Shown one piece after another: positions 25,301-35,889 of a DNA stretch of 64,000 bases (position 1 is the first letter of the stretch; every line of letters starts with the position of its first letter). Made by a program: the position numbers and the translations under genes. Source of the stretch: Massospora cicadina (taxonomy: Eukaryota > Entomophthoromycota > Entomophthoromycetes > Entomophthorales > Entomophthoraceae); the NCBI GenBank assembly GCA_022478985.1, contig JAKSZP010002709.1:124001-188000 (forward strand), written 5' to 3'. Below the pieces are notes generated by a model. It was given only the letters and a program-made list of their open reading frames with translations. It was not told the origin of the DNA and did no database searches.

Positions 25301-25778
25301 CTGTTCATACAGGACAGGGGATTAGACTGGCCCTACCTTCCAGCACCAAAGCTGCCCCCGCTGTGTGGAGCCTATTGACTCCCACCTCCATCATTTTTTC
25401 ACCTGTCCAGGTGTTGCCACATTCTGGCCAAAGGCCCGCGCGCTCCTCCATGCTCAGCCCTGGTCTGGACACCCTGTGCAAGACCTCATGTTTGAGCAGA
25501 CGCTGCCTGGTTGCCACCAACCCCTCTGTGTCCTCTCCCATGCCACAGCCATCTGGACCATCCAAAACTCCTTCCTTCGTGCTGCCTTTGACCAGCAAGT
25601 GTGGACCCTTCCACACATGATTACCCACTTTCAGGTACACTTTGAGATGGCCCTGAAGGTCTGCACTATGTCGCCAACCCTCCCCCGCTCAGTTGTCACT
25701 GCAGCACGGCTCTGGCGCGCAAACCCCCTCCCTTTCTCAATGCCTCCTCTCTCCCCTTCCCTCGCCTCAGGCTCTTAG
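22242..25778 (+). pseudogene. LINE ORF2: endonuclease and reverse transcriptase, frameshifted
   Basis: It starts at ATG 22242 inside the ORF1 tail. The endonuclease domain (about 22260-22960) shows SINVNGL, EPH (preceded by a TAG at 22363-22365), LLGDFNTTI, SRIDMALI and SDHRSL: the metal and His/Asp residues are present. The frame shifts near 23095. RT spans about 23500-24400 with KAPGPDGIPF, NWRPIALINTDHK, QHGFIPGRSL, LLDMEKAYDWV and GLRQGNPLSPILFN; the catalytic box reads FADE instead of FADD. More shifts occur near 24780 and 25310. A C-terminal zinc motif, CPRC followed by HLHHFFTC, lies at about 25350-25410, then a tail to the TAG at 25776. It would nick the target and prime reverse transcription there. 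Stops at 23471, 23942, 24386, 24620 and 24659 disable it. Confidence 0.88.
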
Positions 25779-25847
25779 GAGCCCTGGCGTAATTTAACAA
25801 ATATCAATGAATCTTCCCCTCTGGTTGGGACTATCTAGTATTAAAAA

Positions 25848-25866
25848 ATAACTTTAACCTTGTTTA
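25848..25866 (+). repeat. Target-site duplication of the LINE, right (19 bp)
   Basis: This is an exact copy of 19742-19760, preceded by the short A-run of the LINE end. Confidence 0.92.
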
Positions 25867-27640
25867 CACTATTTAAAGATGGATTTTTGGATGCCAGAAC
25901 TTCAGTAGCTAAATTATCAAACTCCCCAAGTGGTTCTGGCTTCTGTATTGATGGATTGGCAGTACTAGAATTTGGTGTCTCAATGTTCTTTTGGTTGTTT
26001 ATGATGAGATATTGTACTTCAACAAACGTGTCAACAATTCTCAGGGGTTAAGTAGCCTGCGCCAATTAGGTATTACTCATTTGATTTCTACCATTTACAG
26101 GTACTCATAACCTTGCAGATAAATCCACAGTCTTAAGTTACCCTAGAAAGTGGTATCCTTAACTATCTATATCTTCATTCTAGTGTCATCCTCTCTTTCT
26201 CAATGCATATTTACCAAGTTTATAGTAGTAAAGGGGTCATTTTTACTCACGGTATCCTTGTTCTCAGTAGCATTCACTATACAGAAGTGCCAAGTGTCTC
26301 CTCTTATGGAATCTATTACACTTAAGTTCTTTTTGTAGCTGGTATTCAACTGACTTGAGTTTTTTGCTTGGCTTCTTACTATTTATATGAGTAGCATACA
26401 CAGCCTTGCCAAGACTTTGAAATTGTTGAACGACAACCATAGACTCCATTTTATATATTCCTTGCATATCAAGTAAAAACTTCTTTTCACTTCCAGTGGC
26501 GTTACAATTTTAGGTGTAAGGTCATGTGCATCTTAGGGGCAGAATGCATCTTCAATGAACTTAGCAACAATGTTTTTGCTTCAATAGATTCATTGCACCT
26601 GTCATCCACATTTTTGTGCTTTGAGATAGTGGCGATATGCATAGCTGGTAACTTATTTAATCTTCTCCATCTTTATCAGAAAAAAGTCCTTGTTCATAAT
26701 CTGGAAATCTTAATCCCTTTTAAGTACATACAAAAGTAAATCTCTAGCTTCATTCCATTTTAGTCCTGGTCACAAACTTGCACTTAGGATCAACTGAGCC
26801 TCAAAGCTCATACATCCTTGAATATGACAAGCTTAATGTATATCACTTGTATAATATATACTGTTCTCATACCCTGCAAGAATCCCGCAATGTTCTCTCA
26901 ACTGGAGTGAGCATCTTCTTATAGTAAGGCTTTAAATTTGAGTTCTATTCAACTGGTTCATATTTCATAAAATGTATGTGTGCTGCCTTCAAAAAGTAGT
27001 CAAAAATAAGGTTTTAAACGTGTTCCTTCTTTTAGTGGCTTAAAGCTGCTTTTGGCCAAACCTATGGTTGAGACTTTAGTTCTTCTAAGTTCTTATTAAA
27101 AAAAGAAAAAAGTATTTGAGGTGGGTCAACCTTGGGACAAATATACCGCACCAAAAAATTTTAGCCAGTATTGGTTTCAAACTTGTATTAAACAAAACCT
27201 ACACTAGGGTGGAAGCAGGAATTACCCTGCCAGGGTAACCACCCTTTTTAAGTTCTTATTAATAAAATATATTATTGATTAATGTTGGTAAAAAAGTTCT
27301 CCACATTCATACAGTGTATGTATGTTTAATTCTCATTTTACAAGGATAAAAACTGATCTTTAAGTTTCTTAAGAGGATTCAATTTTCTTCACAGTTGGAG
27401 TACACAAACTATGGAAGTGGCATCAACGTGAGCCCTTCTTCATGTTTTCTTAAGTCGTTCAAACTGTTTTTCCAACTCCACTATCTATTGTTTAGAGCTT
27501 TAAGACTTACCTTGGTAACATCCTCTTCCATCACTAAGATTTCATAGTATCCTTTACCATGGCTAGCTTACATATCCTTAACGTAATACATGTAATTATA
27601 GATTGCTCTCTATTCATTAATATTGTCTTATGGTTTCATC
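25867..27640 (-). pseudogene. Gag region remnant of element F
   Basis: This is the stretch between the primer site (27641-27656) and the LINE, where gag must lie in a minus-strand gypsy element. Open frames are short (for example 67 codons at 26264-26467, minus) and no zinc knuckle is visible, so the assignment rests on position. SINE copy 2 interrupts it at 27086-27262. Confidence 0.5.
27100..27248 (-). mobile_element. tRNA-like SINE, copy 2
   Basis: A 149-bp unit lies between perfect 14-bp duplications, TAAGTTCTTATTAA (27086-27099 and 27249-27262). Read on the minus strand it matches copy 1: a head with TGGCAGGGTAATTCCTG, a B-box-like AGTTTGAAACC, the shared TTTGTCCCAAGGTTGA block and a T-rich end. 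Confidence 0.78.
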
Positions 27641-27656
27641 CCTGTAGTGAGCACTA
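27641..27656 (-). promoter_or_regulatory. tRNA primer binding site of element F
   Basis: The plus strand reads CCTGTAGTGAGCACTA; the minus strand is TAGTGCTCACTACAGG, differing from the element B site only by TAG for TGG, a G to A change. It fixes the direction of element F. Confidence 0.8.
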
Positions 27657-28140
27657 GAGTCAACCTTGGCCTATCTTTGCTTAGTTAGGGTAGATAGTGT
27701 AGCTCAGTTGCTAGTTGAGGTTTTGACACATATTATGCATTAGGGGCGAGTTTAAAAGTAGTACAAAGGTTATGACGATTCTCAGTGAGTATTTCATTGA
27801 TTTCCTGGCATTAAAATGAGTTACTATAGTTTATATTCCTTTGTCCTACTAGCGGATACTTCTGGGCACTCTGTCACCACTTTGGCGTTTACTTTGTAAG
27901 TTGTCCTCTTATACAAGATGCAATGATGACTTGACCAACCTCTCTCTGGCTTTACCAGCCTCAGGTGTCCTCTTTGTGAGTTTCTACTCAAGCAAATCCC
28001 AAGTTTAACTACTGATGATGCTGCTATATATGACCACTGACTGGTTACTAGTGTTCCTTACTTAAACTATATAAAGTGGAATTGACAAGTAATGCAACAT
28101 ATGGTCCTCCAATACAACAGCCTAAACTCTAGGATGCTTT

Positions 28141-28510
28141 GGCAAATCCAACAGAAAAATAAAGCAAAGTTAAGTTGGAAATGCTTCTAATTAAGGTAAA
28201 AAGTGCTCGCGTGAGGTGAGATCAGAACCTTATAATCTCAAGTCAGGATTTTCTTAGATTTGAGGTAAGCTCATACACCATAGGTTGGGGAATCAGCACA
28301 GGACAGAGGGAGGGAAACACACCAAAGGGTTGGCAAAATTTTCTTGCTGTGCCATCAGATCTAAACTTTTAGATCTGATTGACGCACCAATGCGCAGCTG
28401 AAAGATATGGCACCACACATTGAAGAGGGAGGTATGCTGAGCTCTAAAAGGTAAGTGTTCAAAGGCTTATTTTGCATTTTAAAAAATTGCAAATGCCATG
28501 ATTGAATAAA
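28141..28510. other. Extra segment in the F right LTR, possible tRNA-derived insert
   Basis: This segment has no counterpart in the left LTR. At 28203-28272 it carries a tRNA-like run; ATCAGAACCTTATAATCTCA resembles the D-to-anticodon arm of elongator tRNA-Met with TAT in place of CAT. A 12-bp perfect hairpin follows at 28354-28379. I could not find a clean target duplication, so SINE status is a guess. Confidence 0.4.
28354..28379. repeat. Perfect 12-bp hairpin with 2-nt loop
   Basis: ATCAGATCTAAA, CT, then TTTAGATCTGAT: the arms are exact reverse complements. The function is unknown. Confidence 0.8.
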
Positions 28511-29320
28511 GTTGGGTTGTGATAAGGATAAACTTAAGATTCTGTAGTAAATACTATATATTGTTTAAAAATTGTAGTTTTTCTATACCTTAAGCATAAT
28601 ATAAGTTATAGGATCTAAAATAGAAAAATGTGTTGATATAGGTGATAATATACTTAATGAGAACTACTGTTTAATCTATTCTTGATTTTTAATCTCTTTG
28701 CGTGATTTAATTTCTCTAACTCCCTGATCTGGGAGCTCCAGCTTTATCTATTGTATATGGACCAGAAAGTGGTGCTTTTCAATGATAAATCTCTGTTTCA
28801 TAGTCATATGTAAATGTTTCATTTTGTGTATATTAGTGCTTGCTGTATTTATACTTAATACTTCTGATTTTAGCTGGTGTCGCCATTTTAAGGCGTCTAG
28901 ATTCTCAATCCCATTCATTTTATAAATCTGGTTGTTCTCCTGTATATTCATATATGGTCAGTTGGTGAAGTGTGCATGGGGAATTCCCTTTACATGGATT
29001 ACAATCATTTCTCATTAGTGGCAATAGTTGGAGTTCTGTTATCATTGCGGGGTAAAATCAGTTTGGTTACCCCATAATAAAATGGGCTTGATAGCTGTCT
29101 TCTACAACAATCATATTATTGTGGCCAAGGGGTATTTAGTTGCCTTTGTCATACTGAAGTTTATTTTGGACGTCATGGACTATAAAATAGGCTATATTGC
29201 TTCCATCCGCGCCTTATAGATTATTTTAAACTTAGTAGTGGTACAATTTTAATTAAAAAGAGATCTCATCCTAAGGATGTAGAACTACTGACTGCTATAC
29301 TAATGGCTTAATCCACAACT

Positions 29321-32300
29321 TTAGGTCAGTTTGTATTTTACACAACGCTCTATTACTGCTGTTCATGCGTGCATTGCTCAGTAAGACATATAAAACTGAA
29401 AGTTATCCAGGGTATCAATGAATTTGAGTAAACAATTATTGACAATTATTAAAATCAGTTTATTGAAGATCTGTACATGGTTTCCATATCCTTAGTATTT
29501 TGCTAATGCTTTAGTCCTAGAATAATGCGCCTTATTTATATCTGATCACTATTAAAAACTTCAGTTCCGTGCTGTACTACCCCTATAATGAGCAGAAAAG
29601 GTGTGCACAGGATTAGAATCACTCCTGTACTAATTTTATTCATTAGACCTCAGTTGTAACTTTTGAATCACTCTAATAAAAAGTGTACCATTCTGAACAC
29701 CTCATGAAAATCTAATCAGTACTAATAAATTTAGGAATAGGAATCTATATCTATACGCTAGTTTCTTGTTTTAATAAGTAGAAGTTCCTTTAATGGATGT
29801 ATGAAATCAAATAACAGTGGAAGGCTAAAAATCTGCTTAGAAATATATGAAATAACATGGCATTAGAAATTATATGATCTCACCAGACTTTAGTTTTTTC
29901 CTTAAATAACAAGTCTAAAAAGGTTTTAGTTATGAGAGTTATTTTCTGATAGAATGGAATATAATGATTATGCATTGCTGAGAAAATTCCTAAGTCATCT
30001 TAGTTTTGAAAAAAAGATTTTCACTTCTTTTAAAAATTGTGAAGGTATGATGTGATAGTGCACATACCTATGATATCAGGTGAAAACTAATAGAAAAAAC
30101 TCTTAGGTGCACCCACTTAATAGATGTAGCGTGTGTAATTTCCTATAATCCAAATTTTATACCCAGATTTATTGGCATTTTAAAAGAATTCTGGACCCAA
30201 TCAAACTTTTAGCACTTATCAAGTGTTCCTTAGAAAGGCTAAAATAATTTGATTAAAGTATTAGGTAGCATATTGTTTATAGATGTTAACTATTGAATAG
30301 ACTTTTGTCATGTTAGAGAGAGCTAGAGAAGACCTTAAGTGCCTGCGCTATCTGGTTTAAAAATAATTAGCATGATAAATGTCTATTATAGATTCCAATT
30401 AAGATTAAAAAATAACATTCAATTGTACACTCTTCTTAACCCTTTGATATATAATTATGAGTCTCACATGTGGTCAGTTATTCAGGATCAAACTGATTAT
30501 CACTTGTGATAGTTATGGTTGTAGGTCAAAGAGTTAAGTCATGTTTGAATGTTATAACTTAAGGCCAATTTAGCAAATTGTGGAATGGTTTGAAAAGAGG
30601 GATTTTACTAAACGCTTTGGGCCCACACTTTTAGAACTAAAATTGTATGGCATGGGGTTAAGTTGCTTTTAATCAATCATCTTTTATATTGTTAAGTTTA
30701 TATAAGAAGCCAAATACGTTACAAAAGTAATCATATGTTGTGTATATTATAACTAAACTTCTTTAACAGTTTTGAAGTAGGTTTTAAACTAACTTATTGA
30801 CATCATTATCATGACTATATATCATGTAACAAATACAGAAAGATAAATTTTTTTATAAAAGGATAATTTATAACTTCCAATAGGCAGCCAAGTGAATTTT
30901 AAGAGCTTATGGCTATATGATAGAAAAGATGTAAAGAACCATAGTATATTATTCAGTGACTTTATATATATATCAAACTGTAATTATGCAAAAATATTAG
31001 TAAGAAAAGTTTATATATAATTTACGCCTTAAACATAAGATGCAGGGGTTTAATAATCAGAAATCCCAAGTTTATTAAAGATTTCATGTAATTCTAACGG
31101 TGGTTTCTGCAATCTTCCATCAACGCTTTAACAGCTGCAATCTAGAAGTTAACAAAAAATATTACAGAAACTGCCCTAGAAATTCTCTTTTTGAGGCATA
31201 AATATTTTTTTAATATACAAATCAAGTGACATTGAAAACTATATACATAAAACAGTTTATAGTCACAAGAAAACAGCTAAAGGTAAAATAGTCTTAGATT
31301 TTACAGGTACAACAAAAACTTGTTGTTATTTTCTTAACATACCTAAAGAGATACATAATTATAAGAGTAAAGCTTTAAAACAAGCTTTAGTTAATATAGG
31401 AGATGTATTTTAATTACACTATAGATATTAATCTGACTAAACTAATCAAAGTATGTAAGTAATAAGCTAATTACAAAAATTAGTTATTATTGACATACTA
31501 GACATATGATCATAAGCAGCTTGATATGATAGTTTTATCAATTTAATAATCACAATATAGTTAAAATTTCCAGTCATTGCTTATAGATTACTATGGAATG
31601 TCATTTGGTTAAAATGCTATTTGAAAAGCTCTACTAATCTTTAAACCATAAAATTTTATAGCCATAATCTATTGATGCTATAGTAAATTGAGGACCTAAT
31701 AAATTAAACTCTATAAAAAATTTCTAGGATATAACTTCAAGGTAGGATACTTTCATCTAAGTTGATGCCTAAACCTAAATAGATTATTTTGGTTCAAGCT
31801 TATCTAACTAGAGTCATCTTATATAGGAAATACAAATTAAGGCTTATATTGGTATATTGTATCAATTAATCACTTGGCAGTTACAAAAGCTAAGTTTGAT
31901 TAGTTATAATACAATAAGATCGTCTATGGTTAAATTTGACCAAACATCTTAAGGGTGTTTAATTTCAGAAATATATGTACACTTCCCAAGTTGTCACTTA
32001 AGTTCTGCCATCACTGCGTCCAAAACGGATTTATATACAATGCTTTGCACATTAGTTATGGGGAGGCATTGAATGGATGTACCGTTCATGACACTTTACT
32101 TAGGATTTTATAATATGAGTATTTAAATCCTCTTGATTCTGTCGCAGAGCTCTAAAGTTTGTTAACTTTGTAATGGCCTTTAATAAAGATACCATAATTT
32201 GAATCATGAGACAACTGGTGTAAGTATGTTGAGTAAGAAGTACAAGGTTCATGAGGCTCTAAAACCAAATATAGTGGTTTAAAAAATAAGATACAAAAGG

Positions 32301-32623
32301 TATTAACTACCTTTGATCACAAAGAAATATAAAACTTGGATATAATTGGATAGATATGGTATATATAGGTGTATACCACTCATGGCTTAAGAGTTTGGTA
32401 AAATGTAGGATCTTGCATAAAATCATTTATGAACAAACTGATCTTTTTACACAGCTTGACCTGTGCAGTTTATGTGACACTAAAAACTTAAAAGGCTTAA
32501 AAACGTTATACTTTGGCAAGGATTGACTTAAGCCAGTGACAATGAGTTCATATACTAAATTTAATGAGGTCTCTGACCAATTTTAATAGCTAAAGGTAAA
32601 AATATGATTTGTGCCTTCTATGG
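29321..32623. other. AT-rich region without a supported gene
   Basis: This is 3.3 kb of AT-rich sequence between elements F and B. The best coding hint is a frame open on the plus strand from about 31195 to a TAA at 31411-31413 (72 codons, no ATG, including KGKIVLDFTGTTKTCCYF). It resembles nothing I recognise and could be chance. No tRNA or repeat is evident. Confidence 0.45.
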
Positions 32624-33374
32624 TGTCAGAAAATTACAAATCTGATATTGTGAGAAGAGCTTTTGGATGTAAATAACGATAATATAGGCCAAAAGACCCT
32701 GACCAATTCTCAGTGGAACCCCTCAAATCAGGGTAATACTTGTATTCACACTCCTCGACAAAATAGCTTGAGTTTTGGTAGTCAGAATGTACCAACCATG
32801 CGGCAGAATTAGGGGAGTCTGTCCAAGGTTCCTCCCCAGCCCACTTACAGTTTACTTCAAACATCTAGGCGGAGACCACCCCTTTTATAGTCTTGGAGAA
32901 GGTTCTGCAAGGTGCAAATAATTTTCTACATAATGATTAGATCAAATATATTAATCCTTACCTCAAAAATTTATCCTACCTGCCGTTGACCCTCCATTAG
33001 CCATTCTGTAAAAGTGATGCAAGTCTCTAGAGATTCAATAGGTTGAAACCCAATATTTCCTAATTTGGCTTTTCCTAGCCTAATCTAAATTTCGCGCCTC
33101 CCTCACTTTGGGACTTGATATGTTCATGAACTAAGCATCAAGATATTGAGAGGGTTTGCTTTTTACCCCTCCCATTGAATATAATAAAAATCACTAAAAA
33201 TTCAAAATTTTATTGTTATTGTTATTGAAATTTCTTAGTTTAATATAAAGTGGTTTAAAATCCCCTGAAAATATTCATATTAGCTATATAGATTGTTACT
33301 TCTCCTGCCATAGAATTGTTGAAATCCAGGTTTCAAAAGCACTTGCAAGCATATAAATCCCCAGGATTCCAACA
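32624..33374 (+). repeat. 5' LTR of element B
   Basis: It is 751 bp and matches 49653-50403, for example AAAGACCCTGACCAATTCTC and AGGCGGAGACCACCCCTTTT in both copies. Confidence 0.9.
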
Positions 33375-33376
33375 TG

Positions 33377-33392
33377 TGGTGCTCACTACAGG
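33377..33392 (+). promoter_or_regulatory. tRNA primer binding site of element B
   Basis: TGGTGCTCACTACAGG begins 2 nt after the LTR. The complement would be the 3' end of a tRNA with acceptor strand AGTGAGC, discriminator A and CCA. This is the best-preserved of three copies in the window (also 1483 and 27641). The tRNA identity is not known. Confidence 0.82.
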
Positions 33393-33425
33393 GGGCCCTA
33401 TACACCACATATCTCCTGTTTAAAA

Positions 33426-34780
33426 ATGACAATTGTATCTGAACTATGGTTAGCTGCTTTAGAACAACAGCTAGCCAGTGCTTTGTCTCGCCTTAAAAGT
33501 CTTGAGCAGCACTCTTCCCAAATCCCTAATGGGGCCTCCTCTACAATTCATAAACCCCCCACTCTGAGATAAGTTTACCCTTGATAAGGGTAGTATTGCC
33601 TCCTTCTTGTTTGTTTATGAATCCTTTATGGAAGGAGCAACTGACAAGCAGAAACTCTGGTACATCATCTCCTGCTTGAGTCGTGTGGCTCAGGAGATAA
33701 TGGTTCCCACCATGGCCACCCTCACCTGGGCGGAGGTTAAGAAAGCCCTTATTGAAGATTTTGGCTCCACACAGAGTTTACAAAGGTAAAAACAGGCCTT
33801 TATGTGCCTTAGTCTACAAGAGGGATAATAAATCCCCTCTTTTGTTGAGCAATTTTATAGTGAAGCTCAACCTCTGCTGCTGGCGAAAATTATACCTCTA
33901 GATGACGCCATTTCTGCTATTTTAAATGGTTTATCGCCTCATCCCTCTTTAACGCTTCATATCTCTTCAGTCAAACGCACCTCAAAAATGTCAAGATATT
34001 AAAGACTCCTTGTTAGTGATTGCTGACTATTATGAAAGTGATACTACATAAGAAGCTCTGAGGCGAGATCTATTACAACCTCTTTAGCCTCTTCTATGGC
34101 TGTCTTTCTCTGGAACCCTGCTCCTGCGGAGTTGCTTCACCAAGTTGCTCCTCAATCATGTGAGGATAGTCAGAGGATACTGGCAGTGATGGGGCAGCAC
34201 TACCCTCCCTCATCAGTTTAAAAAGCTCCACCATTGAAGGCAGTTATCACTCATCCTTGCTTTCCTCTTTTTTAAGAGCAGTCTTTCAAGGTTGATTCAA
34301 TTGTCCCGTACATCCAAGACGCTGTCACTATCACCCTCAACCTCTCCTCCAGCCATCTCTAGCTAAAAACCTGTAGCTATAGGGCATCCCAAACCCCATA
34401 TGTCAAAGGTTAAATGTAGCGCTGTAAATATTTCAACATCTCCTCAAAAATTTAACTGGGTAAATGAGCGCTCCCAGGATTTCTCCTGCAACAAAAGAAG
34501 CCCTGATCTTATCATAAAATTGAAAAGATCACTTGAAGTGCATCGATAATCCCTCTGATGATGAATCTGAAGGGTTGTGAAGAAGTTAGTCACTATGTCT
34601 TAGGAGCCCCAGGTGAAGTGGAGATACCTGATAGGTTGAACTCTGAGAGAGTGGAATGTTTAGGATCCCCTGCAAAACTTATCTCTGATACGTGTTGAGG
34701 GGTTTTGAGGTCATTGACACTTCCAGTGACGCTGATTGGCTCATTGGCATATTAATTAAACCCACCTAGTGTGTTCATAC
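33426..34780 (+). pseudogene. Gag remnant of element B
   Basis: It starts at ATG 33426 (MTIVSELWLAALEQQLASAL), a Leu/Gln-rich, likely coiled-coil N-terminus that runs about 45 codons to stops near 33569. The capsid-like part appears in another frame at 33607-33789, including KQKLWYIISCLSRVAQEI and LTWAEVKKALIEDFGS, a typical gypsy gag pattern. The rest to about 34780 is broken by stops; no zinc knuckle was found. Gag would form the particle shell. Confidence 0.75.
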
Positions 34781-35500
34781 CCTTCAGTCTATCCAAAAGA
34801 AATACCCTGAGACTGCCAAAAGACTTGCCTCTACTCTCCATCTCAAGGAAGACCTCACTCTTTCCCCCAACTTGGGTGGAACCTTAACCAAAGTAGAGGT
34901 CGTCATCAATGGAATGTGGGTTAGGGCTATCCTTGACACTGGGTCCCCATTGAATGGTGGGTCAACCAAACTCATTAATAAAATTAAGGTGGCCCCTGAC
35001 CTTTGACTACAATCAAGAATTTGGAACTTCAGGCCTAAACAACACCCAAGCCATTATGGCATAATCTTCTCTGCCCATCCATTTTGGAAAGCTCATCTTG
35101 TCCCCTTTAGGTAGGGAATACCTAGTGCTAAAAAAAGAAAAGAAAGCTCATCTTGTCAGTCCCAGAGGTGTCCTTGGATAACATTACCTATAATATGCTC
35201 ATTATACCCAGTTTATGCTCAAGTATGAAGGGATTATTAACTTGAAGCAGGGTTATCTCTGTCTGCTTAACTACATAGTTCCTCTGATTTTGACCAATGA
35301 TGATCTTGATAAAAAGAAATATGCTTGCACAGTTGATTATCCTTATTGCCTTATCCCTACACTACACCACAGCAGAAAAAAGATACAAATGTGTTGACTC
35401 ATTAAGTGGACGTGCTAGAGGGAATCTCTCTCTATGCTTCTGAAGAGGTTTTAATTTTGGCAGGTTAACAAAAGCTGATTAACACTAAGATCATCTTGTA
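34781..35500 (+). pseudogene. Protease region of element B, with a LINE-tail insertion
   Basis: Near 34893-34980 a frame reads VINGMWVRAILDTGSPLN: DTGS is the intact active-site motif of retroviral-type aspartic proteases. Downstream the frame is interrupted by a 39-bp LINE tail (35103-35141) and its 16-bp duplication. It would process Gag-Pol. Without a continuous frame it is dead. Confidence 0.75.
35103..35141 (+). mobile_element. 39-bp LINE-tail micro-insertion
   Basis: It is flanked by perfect 16-bp duplications, GAAAGCTCATCTTGTC (35087-35102 and 35142-35157). The insert ends GGGAATACCTAGTGCTAAAA, resembling the LINE end GGGACTATCTAGTATTAAAA, so only the last few dozen bases of a LINE were copied in. 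Confidence 0.78.
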
Positions 35501-35889
35501 AATCCCACACAACTTCCTACTGCACTTAATCAGCATTAACGGAGTTAGTCCTTAGGAGCCCAGAGTGTTGCCAGGTGTACTAGACCCAGCTTATCAACGA
35601 CATTTAGCCTCCTGCTGGGAAATCTCACCAAGAAAATCATGGTCATAAAAAAGCATCATGAGATTTATAGAGGCCTGCTGATTCCTCTTGAGGAAATAAA
35701 GCAAGTTCACTGTATTGGGTCTATACCATATATGGGCTTACTTGCCAACCATCCTTTATGTACTCTACCTACTGTTCATAACTCCAATGTATTAACCCCA
35801 GATGAGCTTGATATAGTCCACACCCTGCTTAAGGCCTACAGCGACATTTTCTCCAAATCTGACACTTACTATAAGCAAATGAAGGGTTA

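Larger units (their letters stand above)
19761..25847 (+). mobile_element. Full-length two-ORF LINE (L1/Tx1-like)
   Basis: This 6.1-kb non-LTR retrotransposon has a 19-bp target duplication, a short 5' leader (19761-19897), ORF1 with a CCHC knuckle, ORF2 with an AP-type endonuclease, RT and a C-terminal CCHC motif, and a short A-rich end TAGTATTAAAAA. No RNase H is seen after the RT, which with the zinc motif argues for the L1/Tx1 group over Tad1. It is much more GC-rich than its surroundings. It inserted into element F between gag and pol. Both ORFs carry stops, mostly readable as CAA, CAG or CGA changed to TAA, TAG or TGA. Confidence 0.92.
14983..29320 (-). mobile_element. Ty3/gypsy retrotransposon F (minus strand), hosting a LINE and SINEs
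   Basis: Direct LTRs at 14983-16351 and 27659 to about 29320 enclose a minus-strand pol. The tRNA-type primer site (27641-27656) lies beside the right LTR and the polypurine tract beside the left, so the element reads right to left. Remnants in that order are gag (27640 to 25867), RT, RNase H and integrase (19741 to 16367). A full LINE splits gag from pol. A SINE lies in gag, another in the left LTR, and a 19-bp LINE tail in RT. The polypurine tract, primer site and LTR start show kinship to element A. The right LTR end is uncertain by a few bases. Confidence 0.85.
27659..29320 (-). repeat. 5' LTR of element F (right copy)
   Basis: It aligns with 14983-16351 at both ends. It is about 1662 bp, some 430 bp longer than the left copy after its SINE is removed; the extra lies at about 28141-28510. 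The outer end is approximate. Confidence 0.75.

Noticed and set aside
19898..25778. Alternative genetic code, because TAA and TAG often stand where Gln is expected
   Set aside because: TGA also stands for Arg positions and frameshifts are frequent, and the homeobox gene uses CAA and CAG normally and ends in TAA. Mutation decay explains all of it.
28203..28272. Functional tRNA gene
   Set aside because: The anticodon-arm likeness is good, but acceptor and T arms do not pair well and no proper B box is present. At most it is a tRNA-derived repeat.
31195..31413. Possible small gene or exon (72 codons, plus strand)
   Set aside because: There is no ATG, no recognisable residue pattern and no splice context that I could defend. 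A frame of this length can arise by chance in 64 kb on six frames.
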